Assembly: GCA_051294375.1 (NCBI GenBank)
Contig: CM119264.1
Span: 15,272,355 to 15,336,354 of the forward strand
Direction of reading: 5' to 3'
Source: Paraspadella gotoi
Lineage: Eukaryota > Chaetognatha
Length of the DNA: 64,000 nt
In this document: positions 23,980-37,700 of the stretch, in pieces
Numbering within the stretch: position 1 is the stretch's first letter
Layout: each line of letters begins with the position of its first letter
Notes under the pieces: generated by a model
The model's database searches: none
Told to the model about the DNA's origin: nothing
The model's input: the letters and a program-made list of their open reading frames with translations, nothing else
Translations under genes and position numbers: made by a program

Positions 23980-26900
23980 GCCAAATGGTTTTCGGACAAA
24001 TCAGCAACGGCAGCAGCAGAGGTACCCAGAAAAAGAAAAAAGAAATCAAAAGGCAGCAGCAGAAGCAGCAGGAGAAAAGAGAGAAAAAGAATAAGCCCCT
24101 GCAGAGCCAGCTGCAGACTCGTTTTTTCCCTATGAATCAGTGACTAGGGAAAAGAGAGAGGGAGAGAGACATGTAATTAAAAGAGAAAAGAGAGAGAGAA
24201 AGAAATATAAAAATAAAAGAAAGATAAAGATAAAACGTAAACAAAACATATTTAATAACTGTCCAGACTCAATTTTAAGCACATCGATGATGAGAAGCTG
24301 TATATAAATTTTCAGCTTCATACACCCAAATTTAATCATAAAAAAGGCGATCTATAATTTGGAACGCCGATGACAACGACGACGACGCCAGTTATGCGCA
24401 AAAGCATTACAATATCGTCGTAAACCCTTAGCGATTGCGACGATAAAAAATAATTTATTAATTAATTATCTGATCAGCTGCTGACCGCTAATGATCGTGG
24501 CAAGCTCTGGCATTGTTTGCTCAAACTTGTTTTCTCGTGTATTTCCTTTTTATCACAAGAAATGACATGACATGATAAAAAAACTTTTTTGCCCGTATAA
24601 CCAATGAGCAACCAATTATAAGAAAATTATATGCATTTTTAATGTTAGACATACCGACCGACCGATCGACAGACCAAAAAGTGACTTATAGAGTTGCTCC
24701 GTCAGTACATTTTTTACCTGCAAATTGTATGGAGTTATAATCGCAATTTCTTCAGCCTTTACCCCGGAATCAAGAAGATCAGCAACTTGAATCTGGAAAG
24801 TAATAACTAGATTATAGATATGAAGTGGGTTAATCTGGGAAATGTCCGCTACAGAATAATAAAACTAGGATATAAAAGTAAGCAGTTATTAATTATACGA
24901 GTATCTAACCATGTTCTATTTGTTCATTACCTTCAAAATTTCGGCCTCGCCCTTATTTCCCTTCGACAACCCGTCGTCGCCTCCATCCGTTTCCCACATG
25001 TCCGTACCCGCCGTGTCTATAAGCATCAACGGAGTCGATGTGACATCATTTTCGGTTACCTCACCGTTGGGACGCAGATGGACCAAAAGATGATGCGCCA
25101 CTGAGGAAGCCGCCACTAATCGATCAGAATATAGGCAACGTGAGGGCCAGCGCATGATGTGTTCATGCATACGGTATTGCGTCGTCAGCATCCGGACGAT
25201 CTGAACAGAGGACGGAGGGAAGGATGTCAAGCAAAATGACAGTAAGACGTATAAGGCAAGCAAGTTTAGCGTAATTTTGGTAGAGTGGTCTTTTTTGGAG
25301 GCGTGGCGAGTCTAATCCAGGCCTGCCACCACGTAGGCATGGTTTATTACGGATAATTTATAGGAGTTTTATTTTCACAAACGAGGAGATAATAATTATT
25401 GAAGGATATTATGATTATAAAAACCGATGGTTTAAAAAACAAAATAAATAGTTCATGAACTTGGGAATTTTGATGTTAGTTTTGAAGACTACCTCGTTTC
25501 ATCTCTCATCTCTTTCCCTTCGATCCCGTGAGGGAAGCCACATCTCTGATTGGTCAAGAGAGAAGCACCATCTCTTTTCAACTCGCACCATCTCTTTTCA
25601 ACTCGCACCATCTCTTTTCAACTCGCACCATCTCTTTTCAACTCGCACCATCTCTTTTCAACTCGCACCATCTCTTTTCAACTCGCACCATCTCTTTTCA
25701 ACTCGCACCATCTCTTTTCAACTCGCACCATCTCTTTTCAACTCGCACCATCTCTTTTCAACTCGCACCATCTCTTTTCAACTCGCACCATCTCTTTTCA
25801 ACTCGCACCATCTCTTTTCAACTCGCAGTAATTATGGGTTAAAATTAGTAAAAATATTCAAGAAAATGTGACTTATATTTTTTTCGAATGGACGGACATT
25901 TTTTTTTTCATAATTTATCATAATTTGATGTCCTGTCATGATTTAAGATAATGCCCGACAAGATTGAGGGGGCGGACCGACGGACCGACAAAGTGAATTA
26001 TAGAAAATTATTTGTTTGTATGGTACGAACTATTACGATCAGTTAGGATAAAAAATTAAAAGAACTATCGTCATCTGATTACTTGCTTAATTATCGTAGG
26101 CAGATCCGACTTTGTTTGCTCAAACTTGTTTTCATTCATTTCGGTTTTATTTCATTTGCTTCTTTGAGAAAAAAAGTAAAATAAGAAAGATTATTTTTTT
26201 TTAGTAACAAAATAGGATAAATATTATTTCATATAAGAATTTGATTTGCAGGAAAATGTATGCAACTATTTGCATGTGCATATATATTATATTTCAAAAT
26301 ATTCTTTGATGTAAAAGTATAAAATTAGTTGAAAGAAAAAAAGAAAAAAACACTGGATGGGCAAAAAAAAGGGAAAAAGTAAAGGCAAAGGGAGAAAAAA
26401 AGGGAAAAAGAAAGCAACAGAAGGAAATAAAGTGAGGGGAAGAAAGAATAAGAGAAATATTAGAATAAAAAAAAATTAAGAGTTGAAAATAAAGGGAAAA
26501 ACGGGGGAAAAATGGAGAAGAGAAAGAGGGGGAAAATATGGTGAGAAAGGGAGAGGAGAATAAGAGAGGATGCAGAAAGCGATGCCTTTTTATTCGCGAA
26601 TAATTTTTTAGTTTCGTTTAGATCGATAGAATCATTTGTTTCCGTTGAATATCTGAATTTGCTCTTCCCCGCGATCAGCTGTTACAAGAGCTAACTAACG
26701 AGCATGTTTCAGTTTAATCTTTCACAAGACTTTTACTCTCAATTCAAACACGTGTAAAAATGAAAAGGAAAATACTTTAAATAATGTTTTGTGTAAATCT
26801 GGAACCCAAATTGAAGGTTAGTTTACATTGGAATTATATTGAATTACTTAGGTTATATATGTTACTTTTAAGTTTAAAGTTTATTTAATACTAATTTAGC

Positions 26901-29183
26901 ATTGTCTATTTTTTGTAGTTTTAACTTGAACTTGTCACTCTTCATCTTCTTCACATCACATTGGTTCCTCGCTTACTTGTCTACTTACCATGAATCTACT
27001 TACCCGAGATTGGAAATTGTATCATCTCAAAATGTGGTTACTGTTTCTGCTTTATTACATGGTTCTAAGAATATAAGGTTATAGTTAAGGTGTTTTACAT
27101 GTTAGAACTGTTTGGTTTCCAAAGATACTTATTTGAGAGCAGTTGAACACGGATTTGAATTCAATAATTAATTAGGGCACAAATTAGGGCACTCTCGAAG
27201 AATAGAGATGAAACTTAGATTTGTTTTATTTGCGATAATCTCGGATTATCTAGGTCGCGCGTTAAGAAGCGCTTCAGGGGATGAGGAAAAAATCTTTTAA
27301 ATCTTTTAAAAAAATCTTTTAAAAAAATCTTTTAAAATTTAAAGATTTTATACCAAAAAAAATCATATTTGAAAATTAACGGAAATTCACAGTTAATATA
27401 GTCAGTGTCAACGAAAAGCCTTTCTTAAACTATTGATTTCAAACTAATAAAATTACTACTTTCTAGGGTTTCATTTAATTCTTCGGGTCATTCTTGATTT
27501 TAAAAATCGGTTTGGAATATCTCTGTCATTAAGCACAACGCACAGTCATCGAAATATTTTTTTTACTCGGAAAAAGGGTGGTACATCATATGTTAATAAT
27601 TTTTTGTTTAATTTCGTTTAATCCGTCCAGGTGTATCACAAGAACACTGTCTTATGATATCGGGTTGTAAAAATTATTCATATCGGAGATATAAGGCTTT
27701 TCTTTTTTTGGAGCTCACTTTGTTTCGTTATTTGTAGACATTTTAACAATAAAAACCTAATTTTTTTTTACTCATTGTCAATAACTGGATAGTTTGTATG
27801 GACTGAATTATAAATTGCTTGAACAGCATTTTACTGTATATAAGTTTTCAAATACTAGCCTAAAGTCTATATGGAAGCACGCGGAAGCACGGCAATTTCC
27901 ACTGCATTTAATGATGCATCATATCAGGAAGCTCCCATATTTGACTTTTTGTCCGCCGTGTCCGGCATGGTTAATTATAACCAAATGACTTTTGAAATAT
28001 TTTTTTTTACAAAATTCGATACAACTAATTTATTTTGTACAATATTCTTTTAAAAGAAATTTTTAATTTAAAAAAAGAAAAACCTTAGTTCTTAACTAGA
28101 ACAATTATAACACGGAGAAAAAAAAAAAGCAAAAAATGACTCTGTCGAAGTGCTGCTGCGCAGGGGGACGCGTCACTTATTTTTTCGCGTTCAATGTGAT
28201 CAGTCGCTTTCGCTTATTTTTGGCGCTTTTTTCGATTATTATCGGGACTTTCCTTCGATATGACTACTTTTTCATATCGAACTTTAATTCTCACGCTCGT
28301 CATAATGTCTTCACACGACGATCGCAAGAAATCGCGCGACAAATCTGCTTCGACCAAGGGTTTGAGGGATCCTGAGTTGCACATGGGCGCGAAACATTCT
28401 TATATCATATTTCTTATCATCAATTCCATAATCCTCTTTATTGGTTTTGTTTTTATGATGACGCCTAATTTATAAGGCCATGAAAATTTTTTGTGGAAGG
28501 AAATTTAAAATAATATTAAAACTGGAAAGCTGTGATGGAAACTAAAAAACATTTAGATACTTGATTAATTCAATACGAAATTTAGTGTTTAGAATCGTCT
28601 CTTACTGTTTTTATTTAAAAAAAATTCAGGAAATGATCAAAGAAAACCATGATAGAATTATTTTCTCTTTTACCAAATTTAAAAAATCTTACAAACATAT
28701 TTACCATTTTATAAGGTAACGAATAAAGTTTTTTAAATATAACTACTTACAATATAACAACCTACTAAAAATCAACTAATTGCACGATTGGCATAGTTTT
28801 TCCGAGAAAAAACCTCATTTCGATCACTGTGCAACGCGCTGTTGCTTTTTCTAAGACTTCAAAATTCGCTATGACAAAAGTTCTTTCAGAGTTTTTGAAC
28901 TAATTGAGCTTAAAAAATCTATTTTAACCATCGCGTTATCTACTTTAACTATTGGCTTAAAAAAAGGAAAATTTTTAAGCTTTTCGCGAGAAGAAATGGA
29001 GCGTAAACACCCATGTCTTAGTTAGAATCAGCGATTTTTTCCTTTAAATCTAAGCGTTATTATCTTCTCTTTCTTTCTCTCTCTCTTTTTTTCTTCTTTC
29101 TTTCTGTCTCTCGTTCTTTTTTTTCTCTTTCTCTCCTTTCTTTCTCTCTTTTTTTTCTCATTTTCTCTTTCTCACAATCTCTT

Positions 29184-29214
<31 letters not shown>

Positions 29215-31709
29215 TTTTTTCTCTTTTTTTGCGTTCTGAAGAGACAGTAATTATTATTATGTGTTAGTGCATTGCCAGGTTGAGGCATGTCGCTTGAATG
29301 TGTTGTTGCTGTTGTTCGGAAGTCGGGCTCACCAACAAAAGAGACAGTAATTATTATTATGTGTTAGTGATAGAACCGTTCAATATAAGCAGTCCCTGAG
29401 CTTCGGATCAGGCTGTAACATCAAGTTACAGGCGAGTTAAGCGCCCCGTCCCTGCTAGGCGGCCACCGGGCTCGAAACCCGGACCTTTGGGTTGGGAGGC
29501 GAATGACTTGCCTCCGACACTAATGGCCGCTGATAAACGGTTGGTGGATTTTAGTCCACCATAGTTCTTTCTTTCTGTATGGCAAGGTTGCCCATAATCT
29601 TTCTTCTCTTTCTTTTTTGAAGAGAACCTCGCGTCGTGACCTTTTTTGATCATTTTTTTTCTCTCGGTCCATTTTCAATGCCGGTCATTTTTTTTTGGTG
29701 ACCGATTTTCAGTCGTTATAAGTATAAGGCGATAAGTGGGCAGAAGATGACTATCCGGAATTTCTATAACCCCCTCTAGCAGACATGGAACGGGTCCTGG
29801 GCTTGGAACCAGGCTTGAGGGTTTGCCACGCCCCCAAGGCGGCTTACGGCCGTCCTCACTCTTCCCGCAGGGTAGGTACCGGGTTGGGATTGAACCCGGT
29901 ACCTAGTGGTCATGAGCTGATGGCTTTACTCAATGAGCCACCTGGTCACAACTGAAAGAGTCATGCTTATAGGCGGGGTGAACCTAGGCAATGCCCGACT
30001 ACATAGAACCATTTATTGAATGAACGTCGCGCGTCCGAAAACCGTCATTTTTACGGTTTTTCGCGACTTGATATTGTCACGAATTTGTTTCTTTCTGCTG
30101 CGACTTCGTCACGACAGTTAAAATTGTTTCTTTTATTTCAGAAAAAAATTTTGAAAGATCCCCCCTCCTCGACCTAGCGGAGAGGGAGAAGACGGCGCCA
30201 GAAAGTTAATAATAAAGTTTCTTATGCCTTGGGGAATCGTCTTGATATTTAATGGTACCTTAATAAAATAATCAAAGCATATAGATATTCAGCTGTTCTT
30301 ACCGGCGAACAATTGTAATATCTATATGATCACAATTATTCACAAAGGAAAAAGTAATAAGACGCAATAGATCACAAAGTTAAGCGGCTCTTTCTTATAT
30401 CCATTCCAAAACGTGAATGAGAAATGTTTACACTCTTTATACAATATTAAAGTCTTTTATTTACATGCAGCTTCTTTCCGCAGCCGACGGACAGCAGACG
30501 ACGGGCCCCGCTGACCGAACGGGCCGTATTGAATAATAAGTGGTCGTCAGGACTTTACAATTTTTGTCACGACCAAGAATAGACGTTTGGACCGTTTGGG
30601 AACTCGCGTTTTACTTTTACTAAACTAGAGATTTAGGCAGCAGAACTTGTCAAACCCTCATTTCTTTTCTTTTTTTCTTTCTTCCTTCCTCTATCCTTTT
30701 TTCTTTCTTTATTTCTTTGTTTTTTTGGTATTATTTATTCTTTAGTTTATGCTCCAAATAATTCGGTAACTCGCGATTTTTGTTTCGATTTTGGTTGCTT
30801 AGCAGATTTAGTAGAGATGAGCATCGTTCGAATCGAAGCTCCGATCAAGATCCTTTATATTTCACTTCTATTCAAAACTGCATAGTCAGGGCCCAAAAAA
30901 ATTATATCAATATGGGCAGATTTCGAAAGCTTGGCGTCTTGGGAAGCCAATGGAGGTAGAGCGCGATCTAAATTCCCATTTTATCATGCCCAAAAATGGT
31001 ATTTAAATAGACTGGTCAGGTCGTTTTTTCCCTATTCCAAGAAAACCTCCTGGCTCTTGAGTAAAAAAGACCAAATCATACATATTAGTACAGTTTTCGA
31101 AACCTTATTGTCTTCTCTACATGATGAAAAAAGCAAAATTAAAATTCTTGCAATCTTAATTGCTTGATAAAGCAATCAAATGAACTGGTTTTTTAGGTGA
31201 AAACTGCATAGTCCAAGCCTTCATTTTTTTTAATTTTTGACACAATTGACAGAAACTGTATTGATTTTACTATTCAAATCAGGTAGAGCGCGGGCTTAAT
31301 TCAAAAGCGTTTTCTCAATATAATGCAAAATTTAAAAAAAGTTCAATAAAAACTCATTAAAAACAAAAATCGTCGCACAGTGTTGCTTGTGAGTCCCAAA
31401 TGCTAGAAAAATAAATTTTTAAATTTTTTATATTATTATATAATATATAAAAATATTTATATAAATATAATTATAGTTTTAAAAATATTTTTTTTATTCA
31501 ATCTGAGAAAGGTAGTACTATATATTATGTATATATATGTATAAAAAATTATATTTTACAATAAAATTAATTAATTTTTTTAAAACTGCGAGTTTTTTTT
31601 ATCATGGTATAATTAAAAAATATAAGATTAAAATAAAATTTTAATTTTAATAAAATATAATAATCATATTAAATATAATAAATTTAAAAAATTTTTAATT
31701 TTTAATAAT

Positions 31710-31742
<33 letters not shown>

Positions 31743-34700
31743 ATTTTTTTTTTTTAATTTTATTTTTTTAATTATAATTATTATTTTTATTATTATTATT
31801 ATTTTTATTAGTATTATTATTATTATAATATTATTATTATTATTTTATTATTATTATATAATCTGATAATAATATATATTTTATTATAAAATAATTTTAT
31901 TTTATTTATTTAAAATTATAAAAAAATATATTTTAATTATTTTAATATTCAAATAAATTTTAAAAAAATTATTTTTATAATTCATATATAATAAAAAATC
32001 TTAAAAGCATAAGGATCGAGCCGCTTTCGATGGTAACCAAATATTGATGCGATGATAACCAAATATTGACGCGATGATAACCAATAATTGATGCAATGAT
32101 AACAAAATGACTGATGTGATGATAATCAAATGATTGATGCGATGATAGTTGTAAAGAGAGGTCGTACGAGCGAGCGACTTGGCGTCATATCGTAAACAAC
32201 GATCATTTGTTTATTGTAGTCAAGGAGTTAAAAATCCTCAGTACTGTTTACGCGACGCCAGGGAGCTCCAGCTTACGGACAGAGGAAAACAAAAAGACAC
32301 TCCCGGATGAAGTCCACCAAGTATGATATTGAGATGAGAAATGATTATTTATTGTTTGCTAATTTACTTTGCTTTGAAGGTCTTTAACACTACAATCCAT
32401 TCTACATTGGCGATTACATCATCAATTACGTTACTGACAGTGGAATATTCATCATAGGGACCTTTTTAGGCTGAGGCGTTAAACAGTACTAAATATTAAA
32501 GACTTGTAAATCTTCAACGGGAAACTAATGAATTAAACTAACTCAACAAACTATTTAATTAAAATAAAAATACGCCGAAGCAACCTGGAACTTGGGAGAC
32601 TTTGGCTTCCGAGAACTGGGTCTAAATAATAACATAACCTTGTTCGCGTTCTAGCTGTGAACCGACTGAGGAGTTTGGAGGAACGCGGGAGCCGCCGATA
32701 AGGGCCCTGCCGGGTGCCAAACATTTTTCACTACTCTCAGGGCCGGGTCTATTGTGACCGGGTCATTAAGTTGGGCACACGGCCGAAGCAGAAGCCTACG
32801 CAACGTGAGTTACAAAAAAAATGCCATCATCGCACGGTGGCGACGATGGAACTTTGGCAAATTTGAAAGGGTTTTTTAATAACACATTAAATCAAAATGA
32901 ACGAGGTGTACGAAGGTTCGTAAAAGAATTACAAAACGAACTAGATAAATTCACAAAGCTTTATGACGATGCCAAAGTTCCGTTGGAGGTTAGGGCGGTC
33001 GAGCGGGTCGAATGGGCTCGCGAGTCTGCCCGGACAATGCACATTGAACTGTCACGTTTTATCACTGTTAACCCTGCACTTGAAACCGATCGTGTTAAGT
33101 CACTGTTAGATGATAATCTTGATTGTTCGGTACGGGCACTTTAAGGGCACGCCCTATATTAGTTGTGGGAGCTGAGAACGCCGCGCCAGTTGACGAGGGA
33201 GTTGAGGATACTGTTGAGGAAAATTTAGATATTGAAGGGTCTGTTCATACTATTGCTGCGTCGTCCGTATCCGCGATCCCCCGTATCACCCCACCTCAAG
33301 TTCTAAACCCCTCGCCGAGGTCACGCCGAGTCTCGCGTCGAGCATTGGGTAGCGACGTCGCCTTCAGTGTACACGTCGCCGAAATCCGCCGCAGGCATCT
33401 CCGCGTATTTGAAGCCATCGAACGCCAGCGTCAGATCGTCGAAGCTGGAGGGCGTCTCGGTAACGAAGTCCACTCGATCGTCTCGCGAGACGATCCGTCA
33501 GAGGTTGGTTCTCGACCTAGAGAGAGTTGAAGATGAGCGTCGTGCATTTGAGGAAGCGAAAGAAAAGAATAAAATTGAGAAAGAGAGAAAAAGAGTAGAA
33601 CGTGAAAGCAGAGAAGAGGAGGAAGCTTTGGAAGCGAAAATTAAGGAGGTCCGTAAGAGAAAAGAGGAAAAAATGAGAGAGGCGGAGAAAAGAGAGAAAG
33701 CGATAGAATTCGAATTTCAACAAAAAGGCTATTGAAATAAGAAAGAAAGAGCAGTAAAAGAGAGATTATCACGAATTAGTGGAGACAAGCTCTGAAGAAG
33801 ACCTGTATTCTTGTAGATCGGAGACGGTGGTCGTACGAGGCGTCCCGTCGGAGCGTCGTGAGTCGCCGAAGCGGACGTCATGTTGAGGAGCGCCCGATCG
33901 TTCGATACGCCGCGTCGAGGAACGCTCCGATCGTCGAACGTCATGATGAGGGAACGCCCGATCGCCGCGACGCACGTTGAAGACTTCGCCGGAAACTACG
34001 GTGCCAAAATCGATCATTACTACGGTGAGGGGAGTGAAAGGAAAGGGAGGAAAGAAAAGAAGAAGGAAGATAATTTAATCAAGCTCATGAGGGACTTACT
34101 TGAGGAAAGAGAGAAGCAGAGAATCGACAGAACATTATTGCCGCCGCCGGCCGGCCCGCGTATTCTTCGCCGCCGTGCGCGCCTCGCCGCCGCCCGTTCC
34201 GTCGCGCCGCGATAATTCCGTCCGTCCGCCTGCCAGTTTTGTCCGAATCGCCGCGTTTTGCCGATCGCGCCGCGGCCGCGGATAGTCCCGCCGGCGCCGC
34301 CCGTCGTAATAAACGCCGCCAGTGGTACCAGCCGTTTCGCCGCCGCGGGTAGTAACGCCACAAATTCATTTGACGCCACCGTTAGTAACGCACATGCAGT
34401 GCACACAGAGCCGTCCCAATCGTCCGTGCCGCTCGTGACGCCGCCATTGCTGTCGCCGCTTGAATTGTAACGAGTTGTTGAGGTTTCGAAGTCGTCGGTC
34501 GATGTACAAGGCTGTTCATGTCGAAGCGAGTCGCGGCCGAATCGCCGCGCCCGTGCGTAGAACCGCTCGAGGAACCAACCAGAAAAGAAAGAATCGATCA
34601 AATCATAGTACCACAGCGAGAGGAAGGCACTCACACAACTATGCATATTACAAAACACAGACAGACCAAGCACTGAGTCTTATAGACAAAGCGTCCAAAG

Positions 34701-37700
34701 TTAAAATTTTCCCGGAAGGATCGTCGAGTAGACTTTGAGTCGCAGCTTAAAATTTGTTTGAGTCTACTCGAGTAAAGTCGTCGGTGTCACTGACGAATGG
34801 CTTATGTCAGAGTTGATAAGAATATTGTATCGGTAGACGCGGGCATCCATAGTATCACAACATGAGGCGTCGGGAAACCACACTAAGGCTTTGAAGGAGG
34901 TTTAGTTGGCATTGGAAATAGAATTTGGTCGAAAGAACTTTACAGGCGCAACAAATGTTAGAAGATTGTTAAAGGACCAAAGATTTCTGAGAAAGATTTC
35001 GCCGAATCGAGGACTTTCATTTAGAAATGGAAAAATTCTACAAAAGGGCCATAGAGAAAACCGCGCCGCGACGTTCTCCACAGAGAAACATATATCGAAA
35101 TCAAAATATCTACAGAAAATTCCGTTCTTGCGAATCCGGTAGCAAAGAGGATACGAAGCATGAGTTTGTCGATATTGAAGAGTGAAAATCGAAGAAGGAG
35201 ATCTTGAAGTTGAAGTTCGATGAGTTCCTGGAGATAGTGAAGGAAGTGACGAGATCAAAGGAAACTATGGGAATCTTGAGTGAAGCAAAGTTCGTCGTCG
35301 TCGTCGCAGCCGAAAAGTCGTACGGAGTGAACAACTCCCTAGCGCGAGGACTTACGGAGAAGTCCGTAAGAACCATGTTTCTGTTCGTGCAGCCGCAGCC
35401 ACTCTTAGCTAGAAGGCGACAGTCCGCCGCCAATCGAAGCTTTTCCAATCCCAATTCTGACCCTACAATCACGCTCGCAAGAGGACAAGGCAAATCAAAG
35501 TGTGACTTTTGTGAAAAAGCTCACTTGGTCACAGGGGTTTGGTTCAAAATTCCTGAGTTGACGATTGACGAGAGGGTGAGCTGGATGAACAGAGAAAGGT
35601 TTGTGTCGACCTTTGTTCGGGCGAGGACACATTGCAAGGGACTGTTCCAATCTTATGGTAGGAGTCTACGTCGTTCTTAGAATCGAGGAAGATTTTTTGG
35701 AAGATTTTCGTTTAAAATCTGATACCAACTATGTCAACGGCCCTGGGAAAAATTCGGGTAAAAAAATAGATGTAAAAACACTTCGATTCCGATCCTGTTC
35801 ATCTGAAGGCTTCGCATTTTTTTTCTCTTGACAAATAACCATCATTTTGACATCGAACTATTCGATTCATGGACTGGTCGCGCTCGGAAAATATTTTTGA
35901 CCAGCAATTTTTATATATAAAATTAAAGGGATTTCTCACTTCAATACAATGTCAACGGCATTTAAGGTATGTTGTCATCTTTACAATAAATCGAATCAGG
36001 AAGTCCGATAGCATATGTCTGAAGGGTCTCAAATTTTTCTTTACATTTTATGGTTAATTTAATATGATACGATCATGGTAAATGAATTAGTCCATTTTGG
36101 TGAAATTTTTATTTACAAGTAAAAGTAAAAGAGGAGCTAACGATCGGAAATTCTAGAGTTTTCAACGGAGTCAGATTGGAAAAAATCTTATATGGCGAAA
36201 ATCTTCCAAAGAAGGGGTGGATTTCCAAAGATTTTGGTTAATATTTCTTATTTATGGTCGGATTTTTTTTAAACTTAAAAATAACAATATTGCCATCATT
36301 CTACATTGGCGCGACAAGAATATATAAAAAAAACCTAGACTTTTTTTCGTCAGAGATTAGTCCTACTTATGGGCTGCCAAACGTGGCGGTCAAAGGCATC
36401 ACGCATCCATTCACAGAGAGGAGTCGAATCAGGAACAGAGTTCTTCTTGACTAGCTGCAGCGTACGTGACGACAGGAGCATTTCGACCGATAGTTCCAGT
36501 CGTCGTGAAAAGCGGACATAGGTCGGTCGTTACGTACGCTTTATTAGATAGCGGCGCTACCCGTTCAGCCATGTCATGAAATTAGCGAGAGAATTAGATT
36601 TAGCAACGTACGCAGAATATACAAATTTAACAACTTATGACAAAGTGTCAAGAACCTGGGAGATTATGGTGACATCGAATTGACGAATTTAGAAAATACG
36701 TTTTCAACCGAAATAAGAAAAGTTATGGTAGGAGAGATATTAACGACAGAGACAGACCGACCGACTCGAAACGAAGAAATCGAAGATTATCAGTACATGA
36801 AAGGAGTTGAGTTTATCGAATTGGAAGATGACTCGGTCGAAATGATACTCGACGCGAGATTGGCACATACTTGGGTCGGAGGTGAGACGAGAAAAGGACC
36901 TGAAGGTTTATCCTGTTGCGCTGAAGACAGTGTTCGGGTGGACATTAGTGGGAGCGAGTGAAAACGAAAGCGGGGAAACACATTAGTTGCTGTTCAACGA
37001 CACATGAGCATGAGAAGTTGGAGTATTTGATTGCATCGATGTTTCGTTCATGACTTTTTGATGAGAGGAACTGAGAATATCCGTCTGAGGTGCAGATCTC
37101 CGTCGGCTGAAACAGTTTATGCTTTAGAGCAGCTGGAGAACGAGATTTATTTTAACGAAAAGACCGGTCATTACGTAGCGCCGTCGCCGTGGAAAAAGGA
37201 AGGGAAAAGACTGCCGAGTTTCTCGAAACGATTAAAGACGAGGTGGTGAAAAACGCGGAGAGGCAGAGCGAGGAAGTTGGCGAACAAGATGCGGAAGGAT
37301 CCGTTGCTGAAGGAGGGGGTGTTCCGAACGATGGAGGAGACGATCGAATTGGGCCATGCGAGAAAGGCCGTAGTGGAGCATCCGCCGCCGGGTCCAGCCG
37401 GAATGTTTCGCACCGTTGCTCGTCGTCACGAGAGCGGACAAGCCGGGCAAGTTCAGAATTGTCAAGATGCAGCATCGAGAGTGAATGGGAATGCGCTGAA
37501 TGATCACTTGATTGGAGGGCCGGACAACCTCACTCCGTTAATTGGTATGTTGCTGAAGTTCCGCAGAAAGAGATATACGATTTCCGCAACATCAAGGGGT
37601 TCTTCCATCAAGTCGATTACATCCAAAAGACGTAGCAGCCTTTAGATTACCACTGGTATACAGACAAATCGATGCAGACGTGGAGGTTCACGAGCCGCTG

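Noticed and set aside
25455-25871. 138-residue repetitive ORF
   Set aside because: Product of the stop-free 20 bp minisatellite, open in three frames.
34020-34673. 217-residue minus ORF
   Set aside because: Antisense to the GC-rich BEL/Pao gag relic; no family signal and GC-driven openness.
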